Below, in pieces: positions 1 to 7,356 of a stretch of DNA of 32,476 nucleotides. The stretch lies in contig JAFPXC010000017.1 of the NCBI GenBank assembly GCA_017394805.1, positions 1 through 32,476 on the forward strand, given 5' to 3'. Below the pieces are notes generated by a model. It was not told where the DNA came from and did no database searches. It saw nothing but the letters and a program-made list of their open reading frames with translations. The stretch comes from Clostridia bacterium. GTDB lineage: Bacteria > Bacillota > Clostridia > Christensenellales > CAG-1252. Position 1 is the stretch's first letter; every line of letters begins with the position of its first letter. The position numbers and the translations under genes are program-made.

Positions 1-170
1 CTTCCACCGAAACCATACGAATCATTATCCGCATAAAAGGTCGATGACAGCGAGCGAAGCCGTTATGCACGAAGTATATATAAGGCGAGCGAAGATGTCT
101 GAAGCTCCACGCACGACGCGCCGCATCGTGCAATTTTGTGTGACTTCGTTTGCGAGGTCGCACAAAATAG

Positions 171-200
171 AAAAGGACACCGTATTTTGGGTGTCCTTTT
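171..200 (-). terminator. Intrinsic terminator of tRNA-Thr
   Basis: An 11-bp perfect stem (AAAAGGACACC / GGTGTCCTTTT) with an 8-base loop lies just past the 3' end of the tRNA on the minus strand. The stem itself supplies the T-run. A second imperfect hairpin (133-144 with 157-168) follows further downstream. The first 170 bases hold no gene I can support, only two copies of the 10-mer GCGAGCGAAG (51-60, 92-101). Confidence 0.75.
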
Positions 201-203
201 CTG

Positions 204-279
204 TGGAGCTGATGACCAGATTTGAACTGGTGACCCCGTCCTTACCAAGGACGTGCTCTACCGACTGAGCCACATCAGC
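204..279 (-). tRNA. tRNA-Thr (anticodon GGU)
   Basis: The reverse complement folds into a full cloverleaf. The acceptor arm is GCTGATG paired with CATCAGC, followed by an encoded discriminator T and CCA. The anticodon stem CGTCC/GGACG encloses loop TTGGTAA, giving anticodon GGU. The T-arm contains GTTCAAATC. It is probably transcribed from the promoter at 433-461, which means the transcript first passes through the truncated copy at 349-392. Confidence 0.96.
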
Positions 280-348
280 ATATTAAGTTTTAATTGATGT
301 GGCGGGGTCACCTGCTAGCAAAACGAAGTGAAGCGTCACTACATTTTA

Positions 349-392
349 CCGTCCTTACCAAGGACGTGCTCTACCGACTGAGCCACATCAGC
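349..392 (-). pseudogene. 5'-half copy of tRNA-Thr(GGU)
   Basis: These 44 bases are identical to the first 44 bases of the intact tRNA-Thr: acceptor 5' strand, D arm and complete anticodon arm. The variable loop, T arm and 3' acceptor strand are missing. The half-gene lies between the promoter and the intact gene, so it is probably transcribed. The spacer to the intact copy (280-348) contains, in the opposite sense, fragments resembling the tRNA 5' end (TGATGTGGC) and variable region (GGGGTCACC) joined together. Confidence 0.85.
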
Positions 393-432
393 GAATGCTA
401 ATTGTGCGGTATAACCGCTCAAATGCTTTATT

Positions 433-461
433 ATTATAGGAAATGTTGTGCGAAATGTCAA
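433..461 (-). promoter_or_regulatory. Consensus promoter for tRNA-Thr
   Basis: On the minus strand TTGACA (461-456) and TATAAT (438-433) are separated by exactly 17 bases, a perfect sigma-A promoter. The predicted start is about 426, some 35 bases before the tRNA half-copy. Confidence 0.9.
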
Positions 462-553
462 CTGTTATTTGCAATTTTTGCAAAATTCATTTTTGGGTGC
501 ATAGGGCTTGCAAAATCGCCGTGAAGTCGAGGCGCCGAAGTTTGGCCTCTCTA

Positions 554-582
554 TTGAATCGGGCGTGGAAACGTGGTATAGT
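554..582 (+). promoter_or_regulatory. Promoter for the YdcF-like gene
   Basis: TTGAAT (554-559) and TATAGT (577-582) are 17 bases apart. The inferred start near 589 gives a leader of about 140 bases that is rich in short GC palindromes. Nothing else was recognised in 462-728. Confidence 0.65.
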
Positions 583-728
583 ATAGGGGTAGTCGGCAGA
601 AAGGACGGGGCACGAACGCGATGTACCCCTACGGGTGCGATATATCGGCTATGCCCCCGTGAAAGCCGCCGTGCGCGAAATAAAACCCGCGGCGGGTTGC
701 GGTCGCCCCTCGGGGCAGGGAGAACGGT

Positions 729-1544
729 ATGGAAAAAGAAAAGGCGGAGAAAAGGGAAATCGGCAAGGCAAGAAAAATCGTCGGCTTCGTGGCGCTCGGG
801 CTGGTGGCGGCGTTTTTCGTATATTGCGCGGTGGTGATGATCGTGCGCGTAGCGGGGGCGACGGACGCCAAGCGGTGGAGCGCCGTGCCGCGCTTCATGG
901 CCGAATTCGGCGTGTCGTGCCTATTGGCGCTGCCGTGTTTGGACGTCGCCTTGGGCATTTTCTCTTGGCGGAAGAACAAAGCGGCGCGAGCGGCGGGCAT
1001 CGTCTTGCGCGTAGCGGTGTGCTGCGTATGTTTGGCGTTCGTCGGCATGGTGCTGGCGGTGGGTATCACGGGTACCATCACGGACGAGGAGCCCGTGGAA
1101 ACCGTGTGCGTGCTGGGGCTGGCGGTCAACGGCGACGAAATCGAGAAAGACCTCGAGCACAGGCTGGACCGAGCGCTCGAATATAAGGCCCAACACCCCG
1201 ACGTGACCGTCATCGTGACGGGCGGCAACAGCGAAGACGCCGACAAGACGGAGGCGGCGTATATGCGGCGGTATCTCCTGTCGCACGGATTTGACACCAC
1301 GAGGGGTGCGCTCGTCGAAGAGGCGCAGGCCAAGACGACTGTGCAAAACTTCCAGTACGTGGCCGAATTGGTGGACAAAGACAAGCCCTTGGCCGTGGTG
1401 ACGAGCAATACCCATATCTTCCGCGCGACCGCGATCGCCCAAAAACAAGGATACGCGAAAATCGTGCGCGTGCCCGCGAAGTCCGAGCCCGCGACGTATT
1501 TGGAGAATTTGACTTGGGACACGATATGCGCGATAATGATGTAG
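729..1544 (+). CDS. YdcF/SanA-type DUF218 membrane protein
   Basis: This 271-residue protein has three hydrophobic segments in its N-terminal half (about residues 18-40, 58-80 and 88-112). A DUF218 domain fills residues 124-271. The domain shows the family's features: an initial beta strand VCVLGLAV, TGGNS near 164-168, and VTSNTHIFRA near 224-233. In characterised members the domain lies on the outer face of the membrane and is linked to envelope work (ElyC, SanA), but no substrate is established, so the function here is open. AGGGAGA precedes the ATG at a normal distance. It appears to be a single-gene unit facing the HAD gene. Confidence 0.8.
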   Translation: MEKEKAEKREIGKARKIVGFVALGLVAAFFVYCAVVMIVRVAGATDAKRWSAVPRFMAEFGVSCLLALPCLDVALGIFSWRKNKAARAAGIVLRVAVCCVCLAFVGMVLAVGITGTITDEEPVETVCVLGLAVNGDEIEKDLEHRLDRALEYKAQHPDVTVIVTGGNSEDADKTEAAYMRRYLLSHGFDTTRGALVEEAQAKTTVQNFQYVAELVDKDKPLAVVTSNTHIFRATAIAQKQGYAKIVRVPAKSEPATYLENLTWDTICAIMM

Positions 1545-1664
1545 CCCCTACGCGCCGCGGGCGCGGGCGCGCTCGGGAATACCCGTCGTTAGACTGAATC
1601 GTACGCGACCACATAAAACGCGGCGACAACCGCGAAGAGGCGCGAAAGCGCACATTTGACAAAA

Positions 1665-1702
1665 CAAAACGGCGACGAGAATGCTATCTCGCCGCCGTTT
1701 TG
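1665..1702 (-). terminator. Terminator between convergent genes
   Basis: A 16-base arm (CAAAACGGCGACGAGA) pairs with 1687-1702 apart from one mismatch, around a 6-base loop. On the minus strand the stem is followed by TTTTGT, so it best serves the HAD gene. It may also stop transcription from the YdcF-like gene. Confidence 0.75.
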
Positions 1703-1714
1703 CGTGTTTATACG

Positions 1715-2533
1715 CTATCGCAAATCCAACAAATCCAACACGTCTGCAAAGGTGTCCAATACGAGGGTGGGCTTGATGGGGCTGTCGGCGAGCATAGCGG
1801 GCGTGGTCTCGCCCGTCATGACCAAAATCCCTGCGAAGCCGTTGTCCACGCCGAAGCGGATGTCGGTATATAGGCGGTCGCCGACCATGGCGATCTCCTC
1901 GGGCCGTAGACCGAATTTCTCGCCCACGGCCTCGGCCATGGGGGCGTAGGGCTTGCCGATGATGACGTCGGGCAGGCGGTCGATGGTTTTCTCGATCATG
2001 GCGATAAAACCGCCCATATCGGGCATATTGCATTCCGGCGCCGGGCAGAAGTTGTCGGGATGGGTGGCCACGTAGTAGGCGCCCGCGTTGATATAGCGGC
2101 AGGCGGCGTACAGGCGGTCGTAGGTGAGGGTGGTATCGAACGCCACGACCACCACGTCGGGATAGTCCTCGCGCTCGGTGGGATAGCCCTCTATGACGTT
2201 GACGCCCGCGCGACGCATCTCCTCGCGGACGCGAGGGGTGGCCAGCGCGAAGACCTTGGCGCCCTTGCGGTGCTTGTTGAGATAGCCGCAGGTGGCCAAC
2301 GCGGAGGTGTAGACTTCGTCCATAGACGCCTCGAAATCGTAGCGGCGCAGGTGCTCGACGTACTGGTCTTGGCTACGGGAGGAGTTGTTGGTGAGAAAGC
2401 AAATGCGCCTGCCGTTGCGGCGCAGGGTTTCCAACGCCTCGAACGCGCCGGGGATCTTTTGGGGACCGATATAGACGGTGCCGTCCATATCCATCAGAAA
2501 AAGTTTGATTTTTTTGAGTTCTTCTTTGGTCAT
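1715..2533 (-). CDS. HAD-IIA family (NagD-like) phosphatase
   Basis: A 272-residue soluble protein of typical HAD-IIA length. Motif I is DMDGT (about residues 15-19) with the nucleophile Asp and acid/base Asp. Motif II is FLTNNSS near residue 45. Motif III is the Lys of IIGKPYAP. Motif IV is MVGDRLYTDI, the magnesium site. The family dephosphorylates small sugar or nucleotide phosphates (p-nitrophenylphosphate, UMP, glycerol phosphate), and the natural substrate cannot be read from the sequence. AAAGAGGT precedes the ATG by 8 bases. The upstream gene stops only 23 bases away, so the two are probably co-transcribed. Confidence 0.9.
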   Translation of the reverse strand: MTKEELKKIKLFLMDMDGTVYIGPQKIPGAFEALETLRRNGRRICFLTNNSSRSQDQYVEHLRRYDFEASMDEVYTSALATCGYLNKHRKGAKVFALATPRVREEMRRAGVNVIEGYPTEREDYPDVVVVAFDTTLTYDRLYAACRYINAGAYYVATHPDNFCPAPECNMPDMGGFIAMIEKTIDRLPDVIIGKPYAPMAEAVGEKFGLRPEEIAMVGDRLYTDIRFGVDNGFAGILVMTGETTPAMLADSPIKPTLVLDTFADVLDLLDLR

Positions 2534-2556
2534 ATAGGGTACCTCTTTGGATGATT

Positions 2557-3660
2557 TCAGTTGAACAAGTCGAATCCGCCTCTCAAGTAAAGGTGCTTAA
2601 AAGGGGTATACGTGGGGGAGGTTTCGGCGACGACGGGCATTAGATACGTCAAATCCGAGGGGGACAGATCCTCAAAAAAGCCGTACCCCGCGCTGCCGAC
2701 CAATCTGCGCCAGCACTTGGCCGCTTGGCGAGCGACGTCCGCCGACGAGCGAACGTCCGCGAGGTAGTCGCGCCACGCCCAATCCAGTCGGCGACGCTCG
2801 GCGCGGTCGGGCGAGGGGGCGGGTCGAATATTCCAGCCCAGTCCCTTTGCCGCTTCGGCTACCGCCGTGCGGTCGGGCGGTAGCAGCAGGTCGGGCGCGT
2901 CCGCACACTCGGTGAGGGCGGCGAGATAGGCGTACGCCGCGGCGAAGATATATCTATTATACGACATATTGCTTTTTTTGTACACACAAATTGCCTTGGC
3001 GTACAACATTATTTCGCGGTCCGAACATACGGGCGCGACCGCGCATATGGTCGACCACAATTTCGGGGCGACCGCGGGATTGTATTCGCCCACCGAAAGG
3101 AGGGCGGTTTGGACGGTGGCAAGGAGTGGCGAAAGGCGCTCGTTGTCGGCCTCGCGTAGAAACAGGCGGTTGGTGTAGACGGATATTTGCAGCGAAACGT
3201 AGTAGGCGAAAAGGTGCTGATAGATCTGTTGCACGCCGTCGCGCGTGGGGACGAGCAGTCCTTCGGTCGCCAGTACGGTTTGGCGGGATACGGGAAGAAA
3301 CGCAGGCGCGCGGTCTACCGTCCACAAGGTGTAGTCGGCAAGGGCGTTGACGCCGTCGTAGGAGAGGGGCACGCACCACAGGGGCAGATCGTGCAAGGAC
3401 GCGATGAGTTTGGCCGCTTCCAGCACGGCGAAGTCGCCCACGCCCACGACGAGGCGGGTGCCGTCGGGCGGGGTGCGGACGGAGAGCCCCGCGTAATCGT
3501 CGTAACGGCCGCCGTCCACGACCGTATCGCACACGTTGAAGCCTTTGGTGGCGAGGTAGTTGCCCACGCCGCCGTCTTCGCGGCCGCGCACGAGATATAC
3601 CGTACCGCCCGCGCGTATAGAGGGAAATTGCGAAAAATCCTTGCAAAATAAAACGTCCAT
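2557..3660 (-). CDS. Degenerate iron-alcohol-dehydrogenase/DHQ-synthase-like protein
   Basis: A 367-residue protein without signal or membrane segments. Residues 71-90 contain GVGDFAVLEAAKLIASLHD, followed by PLWCVPLSYDG. This order resembles the NAD-binding glycine motif and following strand of the iron-alcohol-dehydrogenase / glycerol-1-phosphate dehydrogenase fold. The family's G-G-G and conserved Asp are replaced, and I see no metal-binding His cluster in the C-terminal half, so it may not be catalytic. I chose the ATG at 3660, not 3681, because TATAAT at 3672-3667 ends exactly 6 bases before it, which fits a leaderless transcript. The 3681 start would put the TATAAT inside the coding region. 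The fold assignment is tentative. Confidence 0.55.
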   Translation of the reverse strand: MDVLFCKDFSQFPSIRAGGTVYLVRGREDGGVGNYLATKGFNVCDTVVDGGRYDDYAGLSVRTPPDGTRLVVGVGDFAVLEAAKLIASLHDLPLWCVPLSYDGVNALADYTLWTVDRAPAFLPVSRQTVLATEGLLVPTRDGVQQIYQHLFAYYVSLQISVYTNRLFLREADNERLSPLLATVQTALLSVGEYNPAVAPKLWSTICAVAPVCSDREIMLYAKAICVYKKSNMSYNRYIFAAAYAYLAALTECADAPDLLLPPDRTAVAEAAKGLGWNIRPAPSPDRAERRRLDWAWRDYLADVRSSADVARQAAKCWRRLVGSAGYGFFEDLSPSDLTYLMPVVAETSPTYTPFKHLYLRGGFDLFN

Positions 3661-3666
3661 ACCGCC

Positions 3667-3672
3667 ATTATA
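3667..3672 (-). promoter_or_regulatory. -10 box, probable leaderless start
   Basis: TATAAT followed by six bases and then ATG on the minus strand puts the expected +1 on the A of the start codon. The -35 region is weak (ACGATT at 17-base spacing), and no Shine-Dalgarno sequence stands at a normal distance. Confidence 0.5.
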
Positions 3673-3726
3673 CCTTGCCACTGCGGGGGAATCGTGGCGA
3701 ATGGACGCGAATGGCGGCTAACTGCG

Positions 3727-4173
3727 TCAAATGGCCGCCAAGGTGAGCAAGAGGCTGTAGACGTAGTGGGATAGCGAAGTGAGGTAGGGGAGTTGACGGG
3801 ATAGGGATTTGCCGTCGCGCTCAAGGTAGAGTTCGCGGCACACGGCGGCGCAAGACGTGAGCGCCTGACGAATTAGGTCGCCGTAATTGCGCACGGCGGG
3901 CGGATCGCAGGCGAAGTCTGAGCGGCCGCCGTCCAACGCGGATATCTGGGCCTGCATACGCCCCAAAGCGCCCAAGGCCTGTTCGGCCAGGTCCGCGACG
4001 GCGCCGTCCCGCGCGCGCCGCAAGGGCAGTACGAGGGCGTTGAGCCGAGCGAGGTAGCGGCACAGCGGTTCCCATTCGGCAGGCTCGCATTCGGGCAGGG
4101 GGATGGGCTTGACCGCACCGTATTCTCGCGCCATGGCGGCGAGTTGTTCGGGAGTGGGGAGAAGGTCTTTCAC
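3727..4173 (-). CDS. Small helical protein of unknown function
   Basis: A 148-residue, Ala/Leu/Arg-rich protein that I do not recognise. It has no signal peptide and reads as an alpha-helical bundle. Residues about 40-80 look like a heptad-bearing helix pair, and the C-terminal helix is hydrophobic (YVYSLLLTLAAI). The start is GTG at 4173; TATACT (4185-4180) ends exactly six bases upstream and there is no Shine-Dalgarno, so the mRNA may be leaderless. It precedes the dehydrogenase-like gene by 66 bases and points the same way. Codon use matches its GC-rich neighbours, which supports a real gene. Confidence 0.6.
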   Translation of the reverse strand: MKDLLPTPEQLAAMAREYGAVKPIPLPECEPAEWEPLCRYLARLNALVLPLRRARDGAVADLAEQALGALGRMQAQISALDGGRSDFACDPPAVRNYGDLIRQALTSCAAVCRELYLERDGKSLSRQLPYLTSLSHYVYSLLLTLAAI

Positions 4174-4179
4174 GAGGGT

Positions 4180-4185
4180 AGTATA
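4180..4185 (-). promoter_or_regulatory. -10 box, probable leaderless start
   Basis: TATACT, six bases, then GTG: the same geometry as at 3667-3672. The -35 region is weak. Confidence 0.45.
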
Positions 4186-4272
4186 TGCACGTTAGGAAGA
4201 AGTTATGATATACTGCCCATTCCCGCGATTGCGGTCGGGCGGGAAGGCCCTCTCGACCGCCGAAAGAGCGCG

Positions 4273-4962
4273 TTACAGCCCGCGCACGGCGGCTTTTTGC
4301 ACGTAGGGGCGGGCGACTTCGCACATTTGGCGCACGGTGGCTTCGTCGAGCCCTTCGAGCCCCGCGGTGAGGTTGCCGCCCTTGTCCTCAAAGCATTGTA
4401 TATAGTATTGCTTGGCGCCCGCTATTCTTTGGGCGATGGCACGAATACCCTCCACCGTATGGTACCCATTGAGTACCGTGGTGCGGAATTCGTAGTCGCA
4501 TTTGCCCGCCATAAGCAAAGAGATGGAGCGGTCGATGAGGGCTTGGTCCACCTTGACGCCCGCCGTGCGGTCGTAATTCTCGAGGTCGTTTTTGACGTCC
4601 ATCGCCACGTAGTCGAGCATTCCCGCCGAAAGTAGCCCCTCCAGCATATCGGGGTTGGTGCCGTTGGTGTCCAATTTGACGCGGTAGCCCAGATGGCGTA
4701 CCTCGTGGACAAAGAGGGGCAGGTCGCGGTGCAGGGTGGGTTCGCCCCCCGTGACGCACACGGCGTCCACCAGACCTTTGCGCGAAGCGAGGTAGGCGAA
4801 GACGTCCGCCTCTTCGAGCGCGTCAAGCCCCGCCACGCCCGTCACCAAGGCCGCGTTGTGGCAAAAAGGACAGCGAAAATTGCAGCCCCCCGTGAAAACC
4901 GTGCACGCGACGTAGCCGTCGTAGTCCACCAGCGAGTATTTTTCCATTCCGTACAGTTTCAT
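4273..4962 (-). CDS. nrdG: Anaerobic ribonucleotide reductase activating protein (radical SAM)
   Basis: A 229-residue radical SAM protein. Cys27, Cys31 and Cys34 (CNFRCPFC) form the CxxxCxxC site that holds the 4Fe-4S cluster, and VTGGEPTLH is the SAM-binding GGEP motif. Family members of this length cleave SAM to install the glycyl radical on class III ribonucleotide reductase (NrdD), supplying deoxynucleotides without oxygen. No nrdD is in the window, so activation of another glycyl-radical enzyme is possible. The ATG at 4962 is chosen over an upstream in-frame extension because AGAGGT precedes it by 6 bases and the promoter lies just upstream. It is divergent from the Crp/Fnr gene. Confidence 0.85.
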   Translation of the reverse strand: MKLYGMEKYSLVDYDGYVACTVFTGGCNFRCPFCHNAALVTGVAGLDALEEADVFAYLASRKGLVDAVCVTGGEPTLHRDLPLFVHEVRHLGYRVKLDTNGTNPDMLEGLLSAGMLDYVAMDVKNDLENYDRTAGVKVDQALIDRSISLLMAGKCDYEFRTTVLNGYHTVEGIRAIAQRIAGAKQYYIQCFEDKGGNLTAGLEGLDEATVRQMCEVARPYVQKAAVRGL

Positions 4963-4998
4963 AGTTACCTCTTGCAAATGCGTTGCGGATATAGTACA

Positions 4999-5027
4999 AT
5001 TATACATATACGCGGGGCGTTTGGCAA
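4999..5027 (-). promoter_or_regulatory. Promoter of the nrdG-type gene
   Basis: On the minus strand TTGCCA (5027-5022) and TATAAT (5004-4999) are 17 bases apart. The 85-base gap to the divergent Crp/Fnr gene must hold both promoters, so the regulator could act on both. Confidence 0.8.
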
Positions 5028-5047
5028 GCCCCCGCGAAAGGAGTGCT

Positions 5048-5710
5048 ATGCAAGATTTACCGACGTTTGCTGTGCGGGCGGGGTTTACGCCCACCGAATG
5101 GGCGGAAGCGCTGGCGTGCTGGCAGGCGAGATCCCAAAAGGCCAAGGCGGGCGAAACGCTGTTCGCGGCGGGCGACGAGGTGCGTTGCATCTACGTCGTG
5201 CTGTCGGGGACGGTGCATTTGGTCGTGGACGACTATTGGGGCAATCGCTCCATTCTCAGCGTTGTGACGGCGGGGCATATCTTCGGCGCGGCGTACGCCT
5301 TTGGCGACGTGGACCGCTATCCTATGTCGGCGGTGGCGGTGGGCGACGTGACGGTAGCGGCGATACCGCTCTCGGCGTATTTCGCCGCGGCGGACGGCAG
5401 GCCCGACTTGTACGAAAAGGCGCAAAAGGGGTTTCTTGCGGCCTTGGCCAATCGTTCGGTGGGGCTTATCCATACCATCGAGCAGGTGAAGCAGCGTACC
5501 CTTCGGCAGAAGATATTGGCGTATCTCAGCTACCAAAGCCGTTTGGCGGGCAAAAACACCTTCGAGGTGCCCCTCTCGCGGCAGCAGATGGCGGATTATC
5601 TGGCGGCGGACAGAGCCGCTTTGTGTCGGGAGTTGTCCGCGCTCGCGGCGGAGGGCGTGCTATCCTATCGCAAGCGGTCGTTTACCCTCTATTTGCGCGA
5701 TGAGTCTTGA
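5048..5710 (+). CDS. Crp/Fnr family transcription regulator
   Basis: A 220-residue protein with a cyclic-nucleotide-binding-type beta barrel (about residues 25-125, with the glycine turns of AGDEVRCIYVVLSGTVHLVV and AGHIFG), a dimer helix, and a C-terminal winged helix (about 148-215). The recognition region is PLSRQQMADYLAADRAALCRELSAL. It lacks the N-terminal cysteine cluster of Fnr, so it is unlikely to sense oxygen through an iron-sulphur cluster. The effector is unknown. AAAGGAG sits 5 bases before the ATG. Divergence from the nrdG-type gene and proximity to reverse rubrerythrin suggest a role in redox or anaerobic adaptation; this is inference. Confidence 0.9.
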   Translation: MQDLPTFAVRAGFTPTEWAEALACWQARSQKAKAGETLFAAGDEVRCIYVVLSGTVHLVVDDYWGNRSILSVVTAGHIFGAAYAFGDVDRYPMSAVAVGDVTVAAIPLSAYFAAADGRPDLYEKAQKGFLAALANRSVGLIHTIEQVKQRTLRQKILAYLSYQSRLAGKNTFEVPLSRQQMADYLAADRAALCRELSALAAEGVLSYRKRSFTLYLRDES

Positions 5711-5735
5711 CAGCCGACGCGAAATGCAATATAAT
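5707..5735 (+). promoter_or_regulatory. Perfect consensus promoter of rubrerythrin gene
   Basis: TTGACA (5707-5712) and TATAAT (5730-5735) with 17-base spacing. The -35 overlaps the stop codon of the Crp/Fnr gene, so the rubrerythrin gene has its own strong promoter. Confidence 0.92.
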
Positions 5736-5786
5736 GAAAACGAACGGCGAAAGCCGTAATATAGCCAAAACAAGGAGAATGATTGT

Positions 5787-6332
5787 ATGAAGAAATGGAG
5801 ATGTACAGTTTGCGGCGAAATCGTCGAATCGGATACCCGTCCCGACCAATGCCCCCGTTGCAAGGTGCCGGGCGAAAAGTTTGTCGAGTTGGTCGAGGAT
5901 GAATTGAGTTGGGCCGCCGAGCACGTGCTGGGCGTGGCCAAAGGCGTAGACAAAGAGATCGTGGACGGTTTGCGCGCCAACTTCGAGAGCGAGTGCAGCG
6001 AAGTGGGTATGTATTTGGCGATGGCCCGCGTGGCCTACCGCGAGGGATACGCCGAGATCGGCGCCTATTGGGAGAAAGCCGCGTTTGAAGAGGCCGAGCA
6101 CGCCGCCAAGTTCGCCGAACTGTTGGGCGAGTGCCTGACCGACTCTACCAAGAAGAATCTCGAGATGCGCATCGCCGCCGAGAACGGCGCCACCGCCGGC
6201 AAGACCGCTTTGGCCAAACGCGCCAAGGAGTTGGGTTTGGACGCCATTCACGACACCGTGCACGAGATGGCCAGAGACGAAGCCCGCCACGGCAAGGCGT
6301 TCAAGGGCTTGCTGGACAGATATTTTAAATAA
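5787..6332 (+). CDS. rbr: Reverse rubrerythrin
   Basis: A 181-residue protein with the domain order reversed from classical rubrerythrin. The N-terminal rubredoxin-type iron site has Cys6, Cys9, Cys22 and Cys25 (CTVC, CPRC). The C-terminal four-helix ferritin-like domain carries the di-iron Glu/His ligands in [21 protein letters not shown] and [11 protein letters not shown]. Reverse rubrerythrins of clostridia reduce hydrogen peroxide, and oxygen, using rubredoxin/NADH-derived electrons. AAGGAGA precedes the ATG. The gene ends with its own terminator. A diverged copy of its last 25 codons lies at 7229-7306. Confidence 0.93.
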   Translation: MKKWRCTVCGEIVESDTRPDQCPRCKVPGEKFVELVEDELSWAAEHVLGVAKGVDKEIVDGLRANFESECSEVGMYLAMARVAYREGYAEIGAYWEKAAFEEAEHAAKFAELLGECLTDSTKKNLEMRIAAENGATAGKTALAKRAKELGLDAIHDTVHEMARDEARHGKAFKGLLDRYFK

Positions 6333-6366
6333 TATATAGTATTATTTAATTTAAAACATTGATTTT

Positions 6367-6396
6367 AAAGCGGAGGTTAAAATACCTCCGTTTTTT
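6367..6396 (+). terminator. Terminator of rbr
   Basis: Stem CGGAGGT / ACCTCCG around a 6-base loop, directly followed by TTTTTT. Confidence 0.92.
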
Positions 6397-6403
6397 ATGT
6401 TTT

Positions 6404-6476
6404 ATTGTCAAATTTGACAATGAAGATAAGCGAATTAGGCAGATTTTAGGGGAGATATTGTCAAATTTGACAATAT
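6404..6476. promoter_or_regulatory. Twin palindromic operator-like sites
   Basis: The perfect palindrome TTGTCAAATTTGACAA occurs twice, at 6405-6420 and 6458-6473, centres 53 bases apart (about five helical turns). The second extends to a 22-bp perfect palindrome (6455-6476). The pair lies upstream of the AT-rich gene and downstream of the rbr terminator. A dimeric repressor that loops DNA is the simplest reading; no regulator is encoded next to it. A mediocre promoter for the next gene (TTTTCT at 6516, TATGAT at 6539) lies downstream. Confidence 0.6.
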
Positions 6477-6600
6477 TCAAGGAGTTATTAATTTGTAATT
6501 AATATAAAAAATAGATTTTCTTTTTAAAATAATTATGATATGATTATTTGGATGAAGATACAGTTCATCAAAAAGATTAAAATCTATAAGGGGAAATACT

Positions 6601-7209
6601 ATGGAAGAAAATCTTGAAAAACAACCAGATGAAGAGAACAAGCAAGAGAATAAGAGTATACCTGTATCGGAAACAGTAGTTTTAGATAAAGATGAAAAAG
6701 TTTTATATAAGGCTCGTGTTGGAAGAAAGATTATTAGAGCTTTTGTAGGAATCACAGTATTCCTAATTGCCTTAGGATTATTACTGATAATACTAGGTGT
6801 ATTTGCGATTCAAAAAGATATTCCAAATGCATGGCTTATAGCCCTATTTGGTGGTTTATTAATTATTGTTGGATGTTTTGTTCCGTTTGTGTGCAATAGT
6901 ATACTAAAAAGGCAATATATTCTCACTAACAAGAAAATTATTGTTGAAACTGGCGGTAAAATTCTAAAAGGGAGACGAATATTAGGACTTGCAAATATAA
7001 AAGGTGTTATATTATCAAACAACATATTATTTTCTGCTCACGATATTTGCACATTAGACTTTTTTGCACCAAGTGTACAGTTTAAAATCTCAACGATTCT
7101 TAAAATTTTTTCTTTTTCTGGCACAAAATTTAAGTTTCAATTTATTACAAAAGAAGATGGAGAGAATATTTATAAACTAATACAAGAACAAGGATTGTTA
7201 TATAAATAG
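6601..7209 (+). CDS. PH-like domain membrane protein
   Basis: A 202-residue protein in markedly AT-rich sequence, unlike its neighbours. Residues 1-45 are charged and cytoplasmic-looking. Two membrane helices follow (about 46-70, AFVGITVFLIALGLLLIILG, and 78-100). The C-terminal soluble part contains RQYILTNKKIIVETGG and a run of short strands, the pattern of bacterial PH-like (bPH2/YdbS-like) membrane proteins. No catalytic role is known for this class. The start is taken from the ATG after AAGGGGAAA. The composition and the rubrerythrin remnant right after it suggest acquisition. Confidence 0.6.
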   Translation: MEENLEKQPDEENKQENKSIPVSETVVLDKDEKVLYKARVGRKIIRAFVGITVFLIALGLLLIILGVFAIQKDIPNAWLIALFGGLLIIVGCFVPFVCNSILKRQYILTNKKIIVETGGKILKGRRILGLANIKGVILSNNILFSAHDICTLDFFAPSVQFKISTILKIFSFSGTKFKFQFITKEDGENIYKLIQEQGLLYK

Positions 7210-7228
7210 TAAAATGTAGCAAGGAAGG

Positions 7229-7306
7229 CATGATGAGATGGCTCGCGACGAAGCCCGCCACGGCAAAGCGTTCAAGGGTTTGCTCGATAGATATTTCGGC
7301 AAATAA
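7229..7306 (+). pseudogene. Orphan 3' end of a second rubrerythrin gene
   Basis: The 25 codons before the TAA at 7304 translate to [19 protein letters not shown] followed by DRYFGK. This nearly repeats the end of the intact reverse rubrerythrin ([23 protein letters not shown]). The DNA differs at many third positions, so this is a diverged paralogue, not a recent copy. Everything 5' of it is absent. The break lies at the right edge of the AT-rich cassette. Confidence 0.85.
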
Positions 7307-7356
7307 TTCGGTGTATAATCGCGACATTTTGACGTGGTTTACATACAAAATGGCAC

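Noticed and set aside
3661..3681. Earlier ATG (3681) for the dehydrogenase-like gene
   Set aside because: It would place the -10 box TATAAT inside the coding sequence and has no ribosome binding site.
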